64,000 nucleotides of DNA from contig DCYB01000004.1 of assembly GCA_002331385.1 (NCBI GenBank), positions 128,018 through 192,017 on the forward strand, in the 5' to 3' direction. Both the position numbers and the translations under genes were made by a program. The notes under the pieces were generated by a model that saw only the letters and a list, made by a program, of their open reading frames with translations, did not search any database and was not told the origin of the DNA. Source of the DNA: Comamonadaceae bacterium UBA2121. GTDB taxonomy: Bacteria; Pseudomonadota; Gammaproteobacteria; Burkholderiales; Burkholderiaceae_C. Of this stretch, positions 38,131-46,604 are shown one piece after another (position 1 is the stretch's first letter; every line of letters starts with the position of its first letter).

Positions 38131-38637
38131 TTAGAACTGGCCGCGGCAAGATCCAGGAAGATACTTTGGTGGCATGGTAGTTCCATCCACTGTAGAACCG
38201 CACCGCCATCCGAAAACAGTCGCTTGAACGTCCGAATTGGTAAATTCAGCCCCCGCACTCTTCATTGCTTGCATACCGACAACAGTGTCGGCAGCTTCCT
38301 TCAAATCTTTGGCTTTAGAAGCTTTAATTTTAATACCTCCAATATTGGTTGTATTAATCGCAGCCACATATTTTGTAGGATTGATGGTTTCACAACCCCA
38401 CGCGTCATCTGCAGGCAAAGTCGTTCCAACGGTACTTTGGATTGTTTCAGTGATGGCTGTGCGGCAGGCTGATCCTGCCAAGATGATCTCCGAAACCTTT
38501 GCACGCACCGTGTAATCCTGATATGCAGGCAGAGCCACAGCGGCCAAAATACCGATAATCGCCACAACGATCATCAATTCAATCAGGGTGAAACCCTTTT
38601 GCACTGCCTGGGCAGAGCGGCGAGCAAATTTGTTCAT
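38131..38637 (-). CDS. pilA: Type IV major pilin
   Basis: The 168-residue prepilin has a basic leader ending in Gly ([15 protein letters not shown]) followed by [20 protein letters not shown], so PilD should cleave before Phe16 and methylate it; Glu5 of the mature form is present. The globular part has two Cys pairs: one in SACRTA with WGCETI, and a C-terminal disulfide loop between RCGSTV and GSCRGQF. The start at 38637 is fixed by the leader. Upstream lies a sigma-54 promoter, downstream a strong terminator, then glycosyltransferase genes that may modify the pilin. Confidence 0.95.
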   Translation of the reverse strand: MNKFARRSAQAVQKGFTLIELMIVVAIIGILAAVALPAYQDYTVRAKVSEIILAGSACRTAITETIQSTVGTTLPADDAWGCETINPTKYVAAINTTNIGGIKIKASKAKDLKEAADTVVGMQAMKSAGAEFTNSDVQATVFGWRCGSTVDGTTMPPKYLPGSCRGQF

Positions 38638-38719
38638 AAAGTTCTCCTCGGAGCAAATAAACAGGTTGTTGAAAAACTTGAGGCATACTCCGCTGGCCCT
38701 CAAGTCCTGTTGTTTACTA

Positions 38720-38735
38720 AGCAGCTACCGTGCCA
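38720..38735 (-). promoter_or_regulatory. Sigma-54 promoter of pilA
   Basis: On the minus strand the sequence is TGGCACGGTAGCTGCT, matching the -24/-12 consensus TGGCACG-N4-TTGCA with correct GG and GC spacing. It puts transcription start about 70 bases before the pilin ATG. pilA genes of this type are classically driven by RpoN with PilR. Confidence 0.85.
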
Positions 38736-38895
38736 GCTTTTCGTCCCTATGCCAGGATGGCTTGAGTGCTCGCGCACGTTCACTTTTTGCTTCATTTTGG
38801 TAACAATTGACATTTTTGTACCGGCACAAGTGTCATTTCTGCCGAACAAGTCACACAAATTGTTATTGAATCGACATACTTAATAGCATTTTTGT

Positions 38896-39549
38896 TCAGC
38901 GCTGGATGAACAGCATGGAGGTGCCGACAATCTCTATGGTGTCGCCGTCTTTGAGGGGCACGGATTCGTCGCCTATGGCTTCGCCGTTGAGCTGGGGGTG
39001 CTCGTCGCCTTCAATATGTGCGAGGACGAAGCCGTGATGGCGCTTGGTGATGCTGGCGACGGCCACGCCGGGTTTGCCGATGGTGGTGACCACTTTGACA
39101 AGGGATACCTGGCGGCCTGCGGCAGCGCCCGAGAGGACCTTGATGTCGGCCTGCAGGGGCGGCATGGCGCCGAGCGGTGCGGGGCGGGAGTTGGGGACTT
39201 TGGGAAGGGCCATGCCGGGTTTGAACAGCATGGTTTTTTCGTAGTCGGAGCCACCGCCTGCCCCGTCATCGATGAAGCGGATCTTGTAACGGCCGAGTTC
39301 GATGGTGTCGCCGTTCTTGAGTTTCTGGCGTTTGACCGTGCGGCCGTTGATGGACGTGCCATTGGTGCTGTTGAGGTCTTCGATCTCGACCGTGTCCCCG
39401 CTCATGTGGACGAGTGCATGCTCACCGCTGACGGCGAGGTTGTCGATGACGAGGTCGTTGTAGGGCCGGCGGCCGAGCGTGGTGCGCTCCTTGGTGAGGG
39501 GCACCTCCTTCAATACAACTCCGTCAACTGTTACGACCATTTTTGGCAT
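38896..39549 (-). CDS. FHA-domain protein
   Basis: The 217-residue cytoplasmic protein has an N-terminal FHA domain at about 20-92: LGRRPYNDLVIDN, SGEHALVHM and LNSTNGTSING, which carry the phosphothreonine-binding Arg, Ser, His and Asn. The C-terminal part (about 135-217) looks like a second, degenerate FHA fold (GKPGVAVASITKRHHGF, then LKDGDTIEIVG). Between them is YEKTMLF, where a Thr could be a kinase target, though this is a guess. The PP2C phosphatase gene lies upstream on the same strand across a 384-base gap. Confidence 0.9.
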   Translation of the reverse strand: MPKMVVTVDGVVLKEVPLTKERTTLGRRPYNDLVIDNLAVSGEHALVHMSGDTVEIEDLNSTNGTSINGRTVKRQKLKNGDTIELGRYKIRFIDDGAGGGSDYEKTMLFKPGMALPKVPNSRPAPLGAMPPLQADIKVLSGAAAGRQVSLVKVVTTIGKPGVAVASITKRHHGFVLAHIEGDEHPQLNGEAIGDESVPLKDGDTIEIVGTSMLFIQR

Positions 39550-39933
39550 GGGCTAATCCTTATATTTCAATCCGCTGATGCGTATGCGCTCTCGCCTTGC
39601 ATTGGATGTGCGTTGTGCCACCGGAGGGATGATCAACATCAGGTCAACACGCTTTGATTCACCTCGTGCGCAGGGCGTCGGGGATCGATGCCATTGCTGC
39701 TCTGCGTTGTAACTGGCGGTGTGACTCAACTTCTCCCAATGCATCGCGCTCTTTTTTCTGTGCACACAAGGCGTGGCGCGAAGATCTCTTATGGATTGAC
39801 GACGGGCGATATTCAAAACTGTTTGTCCACAAGAGTGTGAAAGGCTATGTTTTTCTGAATTCTCGTCCTCGTCAAGTCTCTCATCCTCGTATTCGACTCG
39901 ATTGGTGCAGGTTATCACTAGCAAGGATCGGGC
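39550..39933. other. Gene-free stretch between the PP2C and FHA genes
   Basis: This stretch of 384 bases has one weak minus-strand frame (39553-39924) with atypical composition and no recognisable motif. I see no hairpin with a T tract and no RNA fold I can name. It presumably contains the FHA gene promoter. Confidence 0.45.
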
Positions 39934-40761
39934 TCAGTTTTGGCGCATGAGACGGGACATGAGGCCGGGCTTTATCGACCTGGGGATGGGCTCGCCTCCC
40001 GCCTGCACGAGCACGACGCTGACGTTGTCGCGTCCGCCCATGGCATTGGCGAGCTGGATCATGCGTTGCGCCTTCTCCTCCAGGGTGGCCGGCGCCCTGG
40101 CCAGCGCAGCCAGGTCATCATCACCAATCATGTCGGTCAACCCGTCCGAGCAGAGGATGTAGAGGTCTTGCGGTTCCACGGGGTAGTCGTGAATTTCAAT
40201 ATCCACGCTCGCCTCCACGCCCAGCGCACGCGTGACAAGATTGCCCTGGGTGGACTCTTGCGCCTGTTGCTGGGTGATCAGACCCGCGTCGATCTGTTCT
40301 TGCAACCACGAGTGGTCGCGCGTGATTTGTTGGATGGCGCCGTCGCGCACCCGATAGCAGCGTGAATCGCCGACATGCGCGAGCAGCAGTCGATCCGAGC
40401 GGAACAGGGCGGCAACGATGGTGGTGCCCATGCCCAGTTGGTCGGGATTGGTTAGCGCGGTTTCCAGAATGCTGCGATTCGCGCTGTTGATGCACATGTC
40501 GAGCGCGATGCGCAATTCGGCGGGCGTGACGTCCGCGCCCAGTTCCGCAAGCACCCGCTTGAGTTGGTTGCGCACATGGTCTACGGCCATGGCACTGGCC
40601 ACTTCGCCGGCGTTGTATCCTCCCATGCCGTCGGCCAGCAGGGCCAACCCGAGGGCGTCGTCGGTTCCCACAGAGTCTTCGTTGTTGGTGCGCACCCGTC
40701 CCACGTCGGTCAGGGCGACGAATTCATAAGGGGAAGCTGACCGTTGAATCATGATGGGCAA
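39934..40761 (-). CDS. PP2C-type serine/threonine phosphatase (Stp1/PrpC-like)
   Basis: The 275-residue metal-dependent phosphatase has its motifs in order: GRVRTNNEDS, LADGMGGYNAGE (metal-binding Asp and Gly), HVGDSRCYRV, ITRDHSW, LYILCSDGLTDMI and GGRDNVSVVLV. It removes phosphate from Ser/Thr on kinase targets. Either ATG at 40761 or 40752 (MIQRSASPYEF) could be the start. The neighbouring FHA protein is a natural partner, but no Hanks-type kinase is in this window. Confidence 0.93.
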   Translation of the reverse strand: MPIMIQRSASPYEFVALTDVGRVRTNNEDSVGTDDALGLALLADGMGGYNAGEVASAMAVDHVRNQLKRVLAELGADVTPAELRIALDMCINSANRSILETALTNPDQLGMGTTIVAALFRSDRLLLAHVGDSRCYRVRDGAIQQITRDHSWLQEQIDAGLITQQQAQESTQGNLVTRALGVEASVDIEIHDYPVEPQDLYILCSDGLTDMIGDDDLAALARAPATLEEKAQRMIQLANAMGGRDNVSVVLVQAGGEPIPRSIKPGLMSRLMRQN

Positions 40762-41148
40762 TCAAGCGTGGGGTACGCGAGCAATCCGGGCTCTCATTGG
40801 CGTGCCATGCGCGCACGGTAAGCGTCTGTTCGATTTGTAATCCTATCCACAATCATAGTTCAATCATCGAAATCAATCGCTATCGATAGCTTTCATCGAA
40901 CCCGATTGAAACATTGTGTTTCAGAACTGCGTATATTTAGCACACTTGGCGGCATCTGCATATGGCGGCAAGACAATATCAGGGCTCAAAGTCGAATGCC
41001 GGAGCGATGGTCGCATGGCACACCGGCTAGAGGGGCACTGCGTGCGGCGGTGCTCCGTCATCACTCCCATACATTTCTCGTGAAAACTCGCCGCAGCATT
41101 CATCGGCATTGTCGCGACGTATCTATGAGGCTGCATGTGGATCGACAC
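40762..41148. other. Gene-free stretch upstream of the PP2C gene
   Basis: About 390 bases have no supportable gene. The part at about 40850-40910 is AT-rich with a short TATCGATAG palindrome and may hold the PP2C promoter. Confidence 0.45.
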
Positions 41149-41187
41149 AAAAAAAGCGAAGACTCCGTCTGGAGCCTTCGCTTTTTT
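41149..41187. terminator. Bidirectional terminator after the second TerC gene
   Basis: GCGAAGACTCC and GGAGCCTTCGC pair (one mismatch) around GTCT, with seven A before and six T after. It can therefore work on both strands, chiefly for the minus-strand TerC gene that ends at 41213. Confidence 0.92.
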
Positions 41188-41212
41188 GTATCGACCGTGG
41201 TCGGTGCGCGCG

Positions 41213-41908
41213 TCAGGCAGCGACCTGCTCTGTCCTGGATTCGTTGCGCGCCTTCATCAGCTTGCCTACCGCGACCACCAGAATCGCGCCCGCTGCCGCA
41301 GCCACGTAGTGCAGCCACGGATGGGCCACGGCATAGCCGTGCAGGATGTTGTCGTTGACGATGGTTTCGCCGCCCACCCAGCCGATCAGCGCCGCGCCCA
41401 GCGTGACGATGACGGGGAAGCGGTCCATCAACTTGATCATCAGCGTGGAGCCGAAAATCACCAGCGGGATGCTGATGGCCAGCCCCAGAATGAGCAGTAC
41501 CATGTTGCCTTGCGCGGTCGCGGCCACGGCGATCACGTTGTCCAGGCTCATCACCAAGTCCGCGATCAGGATGGTGCGCACGGCGGCCAGCATGCCGCTG
41601 TTGCCTTTGGATTCGCCGCCCTCCTCTTCGTCGCCCGTCAGCAGTTGATAGCCGATCCACAGCAGCAGGCAACCGCCGATGATCTGCAGGAACGAGAGCT
41701 CCAGCAATTTGGCCGCCACGACGGTCAGGACGATACGCAGCACCACGGCCGCGCCCGAGCCAATCATGATGGCTTTCTTTTGCTGTTCGGGGGGAAGTGA
41801 TCGGGCCGCGAGTGCGATGACAACGGCGTTGTCACCCGACAGGATGATGTTGATCCAGATGATCTTGACCAGCCCGATCCAGAAATCAGGCGTGCTGAGG
41901 AATTCCAT
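41213..41908 (-). CDS. TerC-family integral membrane protein, second copy
   Basis: The 231-residue inner-membrane protein has the same two acidic repeats as its paralogue at 23922: ILSGDNAVVIALAARSLP and LVMSLDNVIAVAATAQ. A charged loop GDEEEGGESKGNSG lies between helices 3 and 4. It probably moves a metal ion, by family. No yybP-ykoY motif is visible in the 170 bases upstream, so regulation differs from the first copy. It lies downstream of sucD on the same strand, separated by a hairpin. Confidence 0.92.
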   Translation of the reverse strand: MEFLSTPDFWIGLVKIIWINIILSGDNAVVIALAARSLPPEQQKKAIMIGSGAAVVLRIVLTVVAAKLLELSFLQIIGGCLLLWIGYQLLTGDEEEGGESKGNSGMLAAVRTILIADLVMSLDNVIAVAATAQGNMVLLILGLAISIPLVIFGSTLMIKLMDRFPVIVTLGAALIGWVGGETIVNDNILHGYAVAHPWLHYVAAAAGAILVVAVGKLMKARNESRTEQVAA

Positions 41909-42029
41909 TGCTACTCCGTTGTTATGTATTGAAACTCCGGCCCGAAAAATGGACCGTGTTTCTTTGTGGAGTTCGCAGTGTAGAAGGGCACAAGCCCTTC
42001 GTCATTCGTAGAAATGCGTAAGCATTCAA

Positions 42030-42065
42030 GCGTTTTCGCCCGCAAAGGTGCGCGGGCAAAAGCGC
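42030..42065 (-). terminator. Hairpin after sucCD, possible terminator
   Basis: GCGTTTTCGCCCGC pairs almost fully with GCGGGCAAAAGCGC. It starts 14 bases after the sucD stop. The T tract is only moderate, so termination may be partial. Confidence 0.5.
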
Positions 42066-42078
42066 TTTTGCTATCGAA

Positions 42079-42975
42079 TTATTTCAACAGACCTTTGAGC
42101 AGGCGACCCATCTCGGAAGGATTGCGGGTGATGGTGAAACCGCACTCTTCCATGACGGCCAGCTTGGCGTCGGCCGTATCGGCACCGCCAGAGATCAGCG
42201 CGCCTGCGTGGCCCATGCGCTTGCCCGGAGGCGCAGTCACACCGGCGATGAAGCCCACGATGGGCTTCTTCATGTTGTCCTTGCACCAACGGGCGGCTTC
42301 CGCCTCGTCGGGGCCGCCGATTTCGCCGATCATGATCACGGCGTCGGTTTCCGGATCGTCGTTGAATGCCTTCATCACGTCGATGTGCTTCAGGCCGTTG
42401 ATCGGGTCACCACCGATGCCGACAGCCGTCGACTGGCCAATGCCCAGTTCGGTCAGCTGTGCCACGGCTTCGTAGGTCAGCGTGCCGGAGCGCGACACGA
42501 CGCCCACGCGGCCCTTCTTGTGGATGTGGCCGGGCATGATGCCGATCTTGATCTCGTCGGGCGTGATCAGGCCGGGGCAGTTGGGGCCGAGCAGCAGCGT
42601 ACGCTTGCCACCAGCGGCTTCCTTGGCCTTCATCTTGTTGCGCACTTCGAGCATGTCACGTACTGGAATGCCTTCGGTGATGCAGATGGCCAGATCGAGG
42701 TCGGCTTCCACGGCTTCCCAGATCGCGGCGGCAGCACCTGCTGGCGGCACGTAGATCACGGACACGGTGGCGCCGGTTTCCTTGGCTGCGTCCTTGACGG
42801 AGCCGAAGATCGGGATGTCGAAAATCTTTTCGCCCGCTTTCTTGGGGTTCACACCAGCGACGAAGCAGTTCTTGCCGTTCGCGTATTCCTGGCACTTCTC
42901 CGTGTGGAACTGGCCCGTCTTGCCGGTAATGCCTTGGGTGATGACTTTGGTGTCTTTATTGATGTAGATAGACAT
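42079..42975 (-). CDS. sucD: Succinyl-CoA synthetase alpha subunit
   Basis: The 298-residue subunit binds CoA and carries the phospho-histidine of succinate-CoA ligase in the TCA cycle. It opens with [20 protein letters not shown] (CoA-binding Rossmann domain). It contains GPNCPG and the active-site His in [12 protein letters not shown] near residue 245. Length and motifs are standard. It begins 18 bases after sucC and is the second gene of the operon. Confidence 0.98.
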   Translation of the reverse strand: MSIYINKDTKVITQGITGKTGQFHTEKCQEYANGKNCFVAGVNPKKAGEKIFDIPIFGSVKDAAKETGATVSVIYVPPAGAAAAIWEAVEADLDLAICITEGIPVRDMLEVRNKMKAKEAAGGKRTLLLGPNCPGLITPDEIKIGIMPGHIHKKGRVGVVSRSGTLTYEAVAQLTELGIGQSTAVGIGGDPINGLKHIDVMKAFNDDPETDAVIMIGEIGGPDEAEAARWCKDNMKKPIVGFIAGVTAPPGKRMGHAGALISGGADTADAKLAVMEECGFTITRNPSEMGRLLKGLLK

Positions 42976-42993
42976 GGTGTTTCTCTCCAGGGC

Positions 42994-44154
42994 TTACTTG
43001 ACGGCTGCGACGATCTGTGTGGCCGCTTCGGCCATGGTGTCGGCGCTGATGATCGGCAGACCGGATTCGGCCAGCATCTTCTTGCCCAGTTCTTCGTTCG
43101 TGCCCTTCATGCGCACGACCAGCGGCACTTGCAGGTTCACGGCCTTGCAGGCAGTGATCACGCCGGTGGCGATGGTGTCGCACTTCATGATGCCACCGAA
43201 GATGTTGACCAGAATGCCCTTGACCTTGGGGTTCTTGAGCATGATCTTGAAGGCTTCGGTGACCTTCTCGGGGGTCGCGCCGCCGCCCACGTCCAGGAAG
43301 TTGGCTGGCTCGCCGCCGAACAGCTTGATGGTGTCCATCGTCGCCATGGCCAGGCCAGCGCCGTTCACCAGGCAGCCGATGTTGCCGTCCAGCGAGATGT
43401 AGGCCAGGTCGAACTTGGAGGCCTCGACTTCAGCCGGGTCTTCTTCGTCCAGATCGCGCAGGGCCACGATCTCGGGGTGGCGGAACAGGGCGTTGGAGTC
43501 GAAGTTGAACTTGGAGTCCAGCGCAACGATGTTGCCCTTGGAGTCGCGGTTCAGCGGGTTGATTTCGACGAGCGATGCGTCGGTGTCCATGTAGCACTTG
43601 TAGAGCTTCTGGCACACGTCGATGAACTGCTCAACGGAATCGGCAGGCATGCCGATGCCCTTGGCGAGCTCTTCGCCTTCCGCCTTCGTGAAGCCCGCAA
43701 GGGGATCCACGAACACGGTGATGATCTTTTCAGGAGTGGAGTGCGCCACTTCCTCGATGTCCATGCCGCCTTCGCTGGAAGCGATGAAGGCGACCTTCTG
43801 CGTGGCACGGTCGGTCACGACGGACAGGTAGTATTCCTTCTGGATGTCAGCGCCGTCTTCGATGTACAGGCGACGAACCTTCTGGCCTTCGGGGCCGGTC
43901 TGGTGCGTGATCAGTTGCATGCCCAGGATCTGGCCAGCCAGCGTCTTCACGTCGTCGATCGATTTTGCAACCTTCACGCCGCCGCCCTTGCCGCGGCCAC
44001 CAGCGTGGATCTGGGCCTTCACGACCCAGATCGGGCCACCCAGCTTCTGAGCTGCTTCCACAGCTTCCTGAACGGTGAATGCAGGAATGCCGCGCGGAAC
44101 GGGCACGCCGAAACTACGCAAGATTTCCTTGCCTTGGTACTCGTGAATCTTCAT
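42994..44154 (-). CDS. sucC: Succinyl-CoA synthetase beta subunit (ADP-forming)
   Basis: The 386-residue ATP-grasp subunit binds nucleotide and succinate. It begins [20 protein letters not shown], has [19 protein letters not shown] (nucleotide-binding lysine region) and LVEINPL, and ends with [13 protein letters not shown]. The start at 44154 is the family start; the reading frame stays open far upstream, antisense to argC, which is fortuitous. It is the first gene of sucCD and diverges from argC with 168 bases between. Confidence 0.98.
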   Translation of the reverse strand: MKIHEYQGKEILRSFGVPVPRGIPAFTVQEAVEAAQKLGGPIWVVKAQIHAGGRGKGGGVKVAKSIDDVKTLAGQILGMQLITHQTGPEGQKVRRLYIEDGADIQKEYYLSVVTDRATQKVAFIASSEGGMDIEEVAHSTPEKIITVFVDPLAGFTKAEGEELAKGIGMPADSVEQFIDVCQKLYKCYMDTDASLVEINPLNRDSKGNIVALDSKFNFDSNALFRHPEIVALRDLDEEDPAEVEASKFDLAYISLDGNIGCLVNGAGLAMATMDTIKLFGGEPANFLDVGGGATPEKVTEAFKIMLKNPKVKGILVNIFGGIMKCDTIATGVITACKAVNLQVPLVVRMKGTNEELGKKMLAESGLPIISADTMAEAATQIVAAVK

Positions 44155-44322
44155 GAGGTGTCTCTCGGAGAAGTAAAAGGTGCCCGAACGCCAAAATGGG
44201 AGTGCCTGGCCGCGGGCTTCAACAGCATGGCAACTAATAAATGTATCATGCTGCGACGCACCAATAATGTGGATATAACTTATCGCTTTGTCTGGATTTA
44301 CGGGCAAACGCTGGAGAACACC

Positions 44323-45255
44323 ATGGCAAAAGTCTTTATCGATGGCGAAGCAGGCACAACGGGATTGCAGATCCGCGAGCGACTGCAGGCCATGCCGCAA
44401 GTGGAGTTGGTGAGCATCGCTCCCGAGTTGCGCAAGGACCCTGCCGCCAAGCGCGACCTTGTTGCCGGTGTGGATTTGGTCGTGCTGTGTTTGCATGACG
44501 ATGCCGCGCGCGATTCGGTGGCGCTGATCGACGACGTCAGCAAGGCCACGGGCAAGAGCATCAAGATCATCGACGCCTCCACCGCGCATCGCGTGAGCGA
44601 AGGCTGGGTGTTCGGTTTTCCCGAACTCTCCCAAGGGCAAGGAGACGCCGTGCGCCATGCCACGCGCGTGGCCAATCCCGGCTGCTACGCCACCGGCGCG
44701 ATTGCGCTGCTGCGCCCACTGGTGGATGCAGGCGTGCTGCCCAAGGACTACCCCGTTGCACTGCCCTCGGTGAGCGGCTATTCCGGCGGCGGCCGCACCA
44801 TGATCGAAGCCTATGAGCAAGGCCATGCCGCGCCGTTCGAGTTGTATGCGCTCGGTCTGTCGCACAAGCACATTCCCGAGATCATGCAGTACACCGGCAT
44901 CACGCGCCGCCCGATCTTTGTGCCCGCTGTGGGCAATTTCCCGCAGGGCATGCTCGTGCAGTTGCCTTTGCATCTGGACACGCTGCCGGGCAAGCCGAAG
45001 GTGGCTGATGTGCACAAGGTGCTGGCCGATCACTATGCCCGCACGGACACGCCCGATCACTGGGTGCAAGTGCTGCCTGCGACGGAAGATGGCAAGCTCG
45101 ATGCCGTCGCGCTCAAGGACACGAACCAGCTGGAAATCCGCGTCTACGGCAACGACAGCTATCAGCACGCGGTGCTGGTGGCACGTCTGGACAATCTTGG
45201 CAAGGGTGCGAGCGGTGCGGCCGTGCAGAACCTGAAGTTGATGCTAGGCGTCTAA
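44323..45255 (+). CDS. argC: N-acetyl-gamma-glutamyl-phosphate reductase (short, type 2)
   Basis: The 310-residue enzyme performs the third step of arginine synthesis, reducing N-acetylglutamyl phosphate with NADPH. It belongs to the short type-2 group: [15 protein letters not shown] at the N-terminus, the catalytic Cys in [15 protein letters not shown] near residue 117, GYSGGGR, and LSHKHIPEI with the active-site His. The ATG at 44323 follows CTGGAG. It is alone and converges on dprA. Confidence 0.96.
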   Translation: MAKVFIDGEAGTTGLQIRERLQAMPQVELVSIAPELRKDPAAKRDLVAGVDLVVLCLHDDAARDSVALIDDVSKATGKSIKIIDASTAHRVSEGWVFGFPELSQGQGDAVRHATRVANPGCYATGAIALLRPLVDAGVLPKDYPVALPSVSGYSGGGRTMIEAYEQGHAAPFELYALGLSHKHIPEIMQYTGITRRPIFVPAVGNFPQGMLVQLPLHLDTLPGKPKVADVHKVLADHYARTDTPDHWVQVLPATEDGKLDAVALKDTNQLEIRVYGNDSYQHAVLVARLDNLGKGASGAAVQNLKLMLGV

Positions 45256-45273
45256 GCCCGCCCTCGCCCGCGA

Positions 45274-45310
45274 CGAGCGCGCGCCGCACGTTCACGGCGC
45301 TGCGCGCTCG
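45274..45310. terminator. GC-rich hairpin between convergent argC and dprA
   Basis: CGAGCGCGCGCCG pairs nearly completely with CGGCGCTGCGCGCTCG around an eight-base loop. There is no T tract on either side, so it may slow polymerase or be Rho-aided. Confidence 0.4.
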
Positions 45311-45316
45311 CACACT

Positions 45317-46501
45317 TCAGCCGCTGGCCAGTCGCTGGTACAGACCACCCGGCAAGCGGGCGACATAGCCGGCCAGCTCCAGCTCCAGCAACAACACTTG
45401 CAGCGTCGCTGCATCCCAGCCTGTGCGCGCGCCCAGCGCGTCCAGCCCCATGGGATCGAAGCCGAGCGCCTGCAGCAGTGTCTTCTGGTTGTCCGGCAAC
45501 TGCTCAATCCCTGCGCGCAGCGTTTCCTGCTCCATCAATGCGGGTGCAGGTGGGGTGGCAGCGCGCTGCATATAGAGCTCTTCCAGCACATCATTGGCCG
45601 ACTCCACCAGCTTGGCCCCGACGCGCAGCAACGCATGGCAGCCGCGTGATTGGGGAGAGTGGATCGAGCCGGGAATCGCAAATACCTCGCGCCCCTGCTC
45701 GCTGGCCATCCGCGCCGTGATGAGCGAGCCGGATGCCGTCGCCGCCTCCACCACCAGCGTTCCCAACGACAGTCCGGAAATGATGCGGTTGCGCTTGGGA
45801 AAATTGGCCGCGATCGGCGGCATGCCCAACGGATATTCACTCACCAGAATGCCGTTGTGCGCAATGCGCATGGCCAGCTCCTGATGGGCGCGTGGATACA
45901 CCACATCCAACCCCGTTCCCACGACGGCAATGGTGGCTGCCGAGGAAGGTTGCGCATCTGCGGCCAGCGCGCCCTCATGTGCGCAGGCGTCAATGCCTTG
46001 CGCCAGGCCCGACACGATGGTCAGCCCCGCCTCGCGCAGCGCCTTGGCAAACTGGCGTGCGTTCTCGCGCCCTTGGTGCGTGGGATTGCGGCTGCCCACC
46101 ATCGCCAGGCATTGCTGGCTCACCGCTTGCAGTCCGCCTGTTTGCAGCAGATGGCGCGCGCCCTCCAGATAGAGCAGCAACGGCGGATCTTCGGTGGCGT
46201 AGAGACTCGCCGGATAGTCGGGATCGCCCAGCGTGCAGATGCGGCGCGCTGGCATGGCGCAATTGCTCTCCGAGGCATTGAGCCATTGCAGCGTGCGATC
46301 CACGTGCTTCCACAGGGAAACCGGTTGCTCCATGAGCGCTGCGGCCTGTGTTCCCGACACACATCCCAGCAACATATTGCGCGGCTGCTGGAAGATCTGA
46401 TCCGGCAGCCCGAAAGCGGCCAGCAACCGCCGCGCGGACTGGTTGCCCACACCGGGTGTTCCCAACAGGCGCAGCCACGCAGTCAACTCTTCACGCTGCA
46501 T
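45317..46501 (-). CDS. dprA: DNA-processing protein DprA
   Basis: The 394-residue DprA binds incoming single-stranded DNA in natural transformation and loads RecA. It has an N-terminal helical (HhH/SAM-like) region (LLGTPGVGNQSARRLLAAFG). The Rossmann-like core shows MVGSRNPTHQGRENA, IVSGLAQGIDACAHEGAL and FPKRNRIISGLS. A winged-helix-type C-terminus begins near 340. The ATG at 46501 has a strong GGAGGGAGA site; the TTG at 46519 overlaps that site. It follows the LysM gene after a terminator-like hairpin. Confidence 0.95.
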   Translation of the reverse strand: MQREELTAWLRLLGTPGVGNQSARRLLAAFGLPDQIFQQPRNMLLGCVSGTQAAALMEQPVSLWKHVDRTLQWLNASESNCAMPARRICTLGDPDYPASLYATEDPPLLLYLEGARHLLQTGGLQAVSQQCLAMVGSRNPTHQGRENARQFAKALREAGLTIVSGLAQGIDACAHEGALAADAQPSSAATIAVVGTGLDVVYPRAHQELAMRIAHNGILVSEYPLGMPPIAANFPKRNRIISGLSLGTLVVEAATASGSLITARMASEQGREVFAIPGSIHSPQSRGCHALLRVGAKLVESANDVLEELYMQRAATPPAPALMEQETLRAGIEQLPDNQKTLLQALGFDPMGLDALGARTGWDAATLQVLLLELELAGYVARLPGGLYQRLASG

Positions 46502-46516
46502 TCCAATGTCTCCCTC

Positions 46517-46555
46517 CAAAAAGATTACGCCGGTCGCATGATGCGAGCCGGCGTA
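46517..46555 (-). terminator. Terminator between the LysM gene and dprA
   Basis: On the minus strand TACGCCGGCTCGCAT and ATGCGACCGGCGTA form a long stem, followed by ATCTTTTT. The T tract runs directly into the dprA SD, so the hairpin may also tune dprA. Confidence 0.8.
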
Positions 46556-46604
46556 TTCTTTACCGCGACTGTGGCCGGACGATCAAAGTCCGGTCATCAG
46601 GTTG

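Noticed and set aside
28129..38637. A complete Wzx/Wzy O-antigen locus
   Set aside because: A flippase is present, but I find no polymerase, chain-length regulator, initiating transferase or nucleotide-sugar synthesis set. It is at most a partial or accessory glycan locus.
39553..39924. A 123-residue minus-strand frame between the PP2C and FHA genes
   Set aside because: It has no SD, no recognisable motif and odd composition. It is probably chance.
41909..42078. Second Mn2+ riboswitch before the second TerC gene
   Set aside because: GGAGTAG occurs just before the start codon, but it is an ordinary ribosome binding site. No other yybP-ykoY element is present.
42208..44322. Long plus-strand frame opposite sucCD that runs into argC
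   Set aside because: The sucC and sucD proteins on the minus strand are certain. The frame upstream of the argC ATG is antisense chance, and argC starts at 44323.
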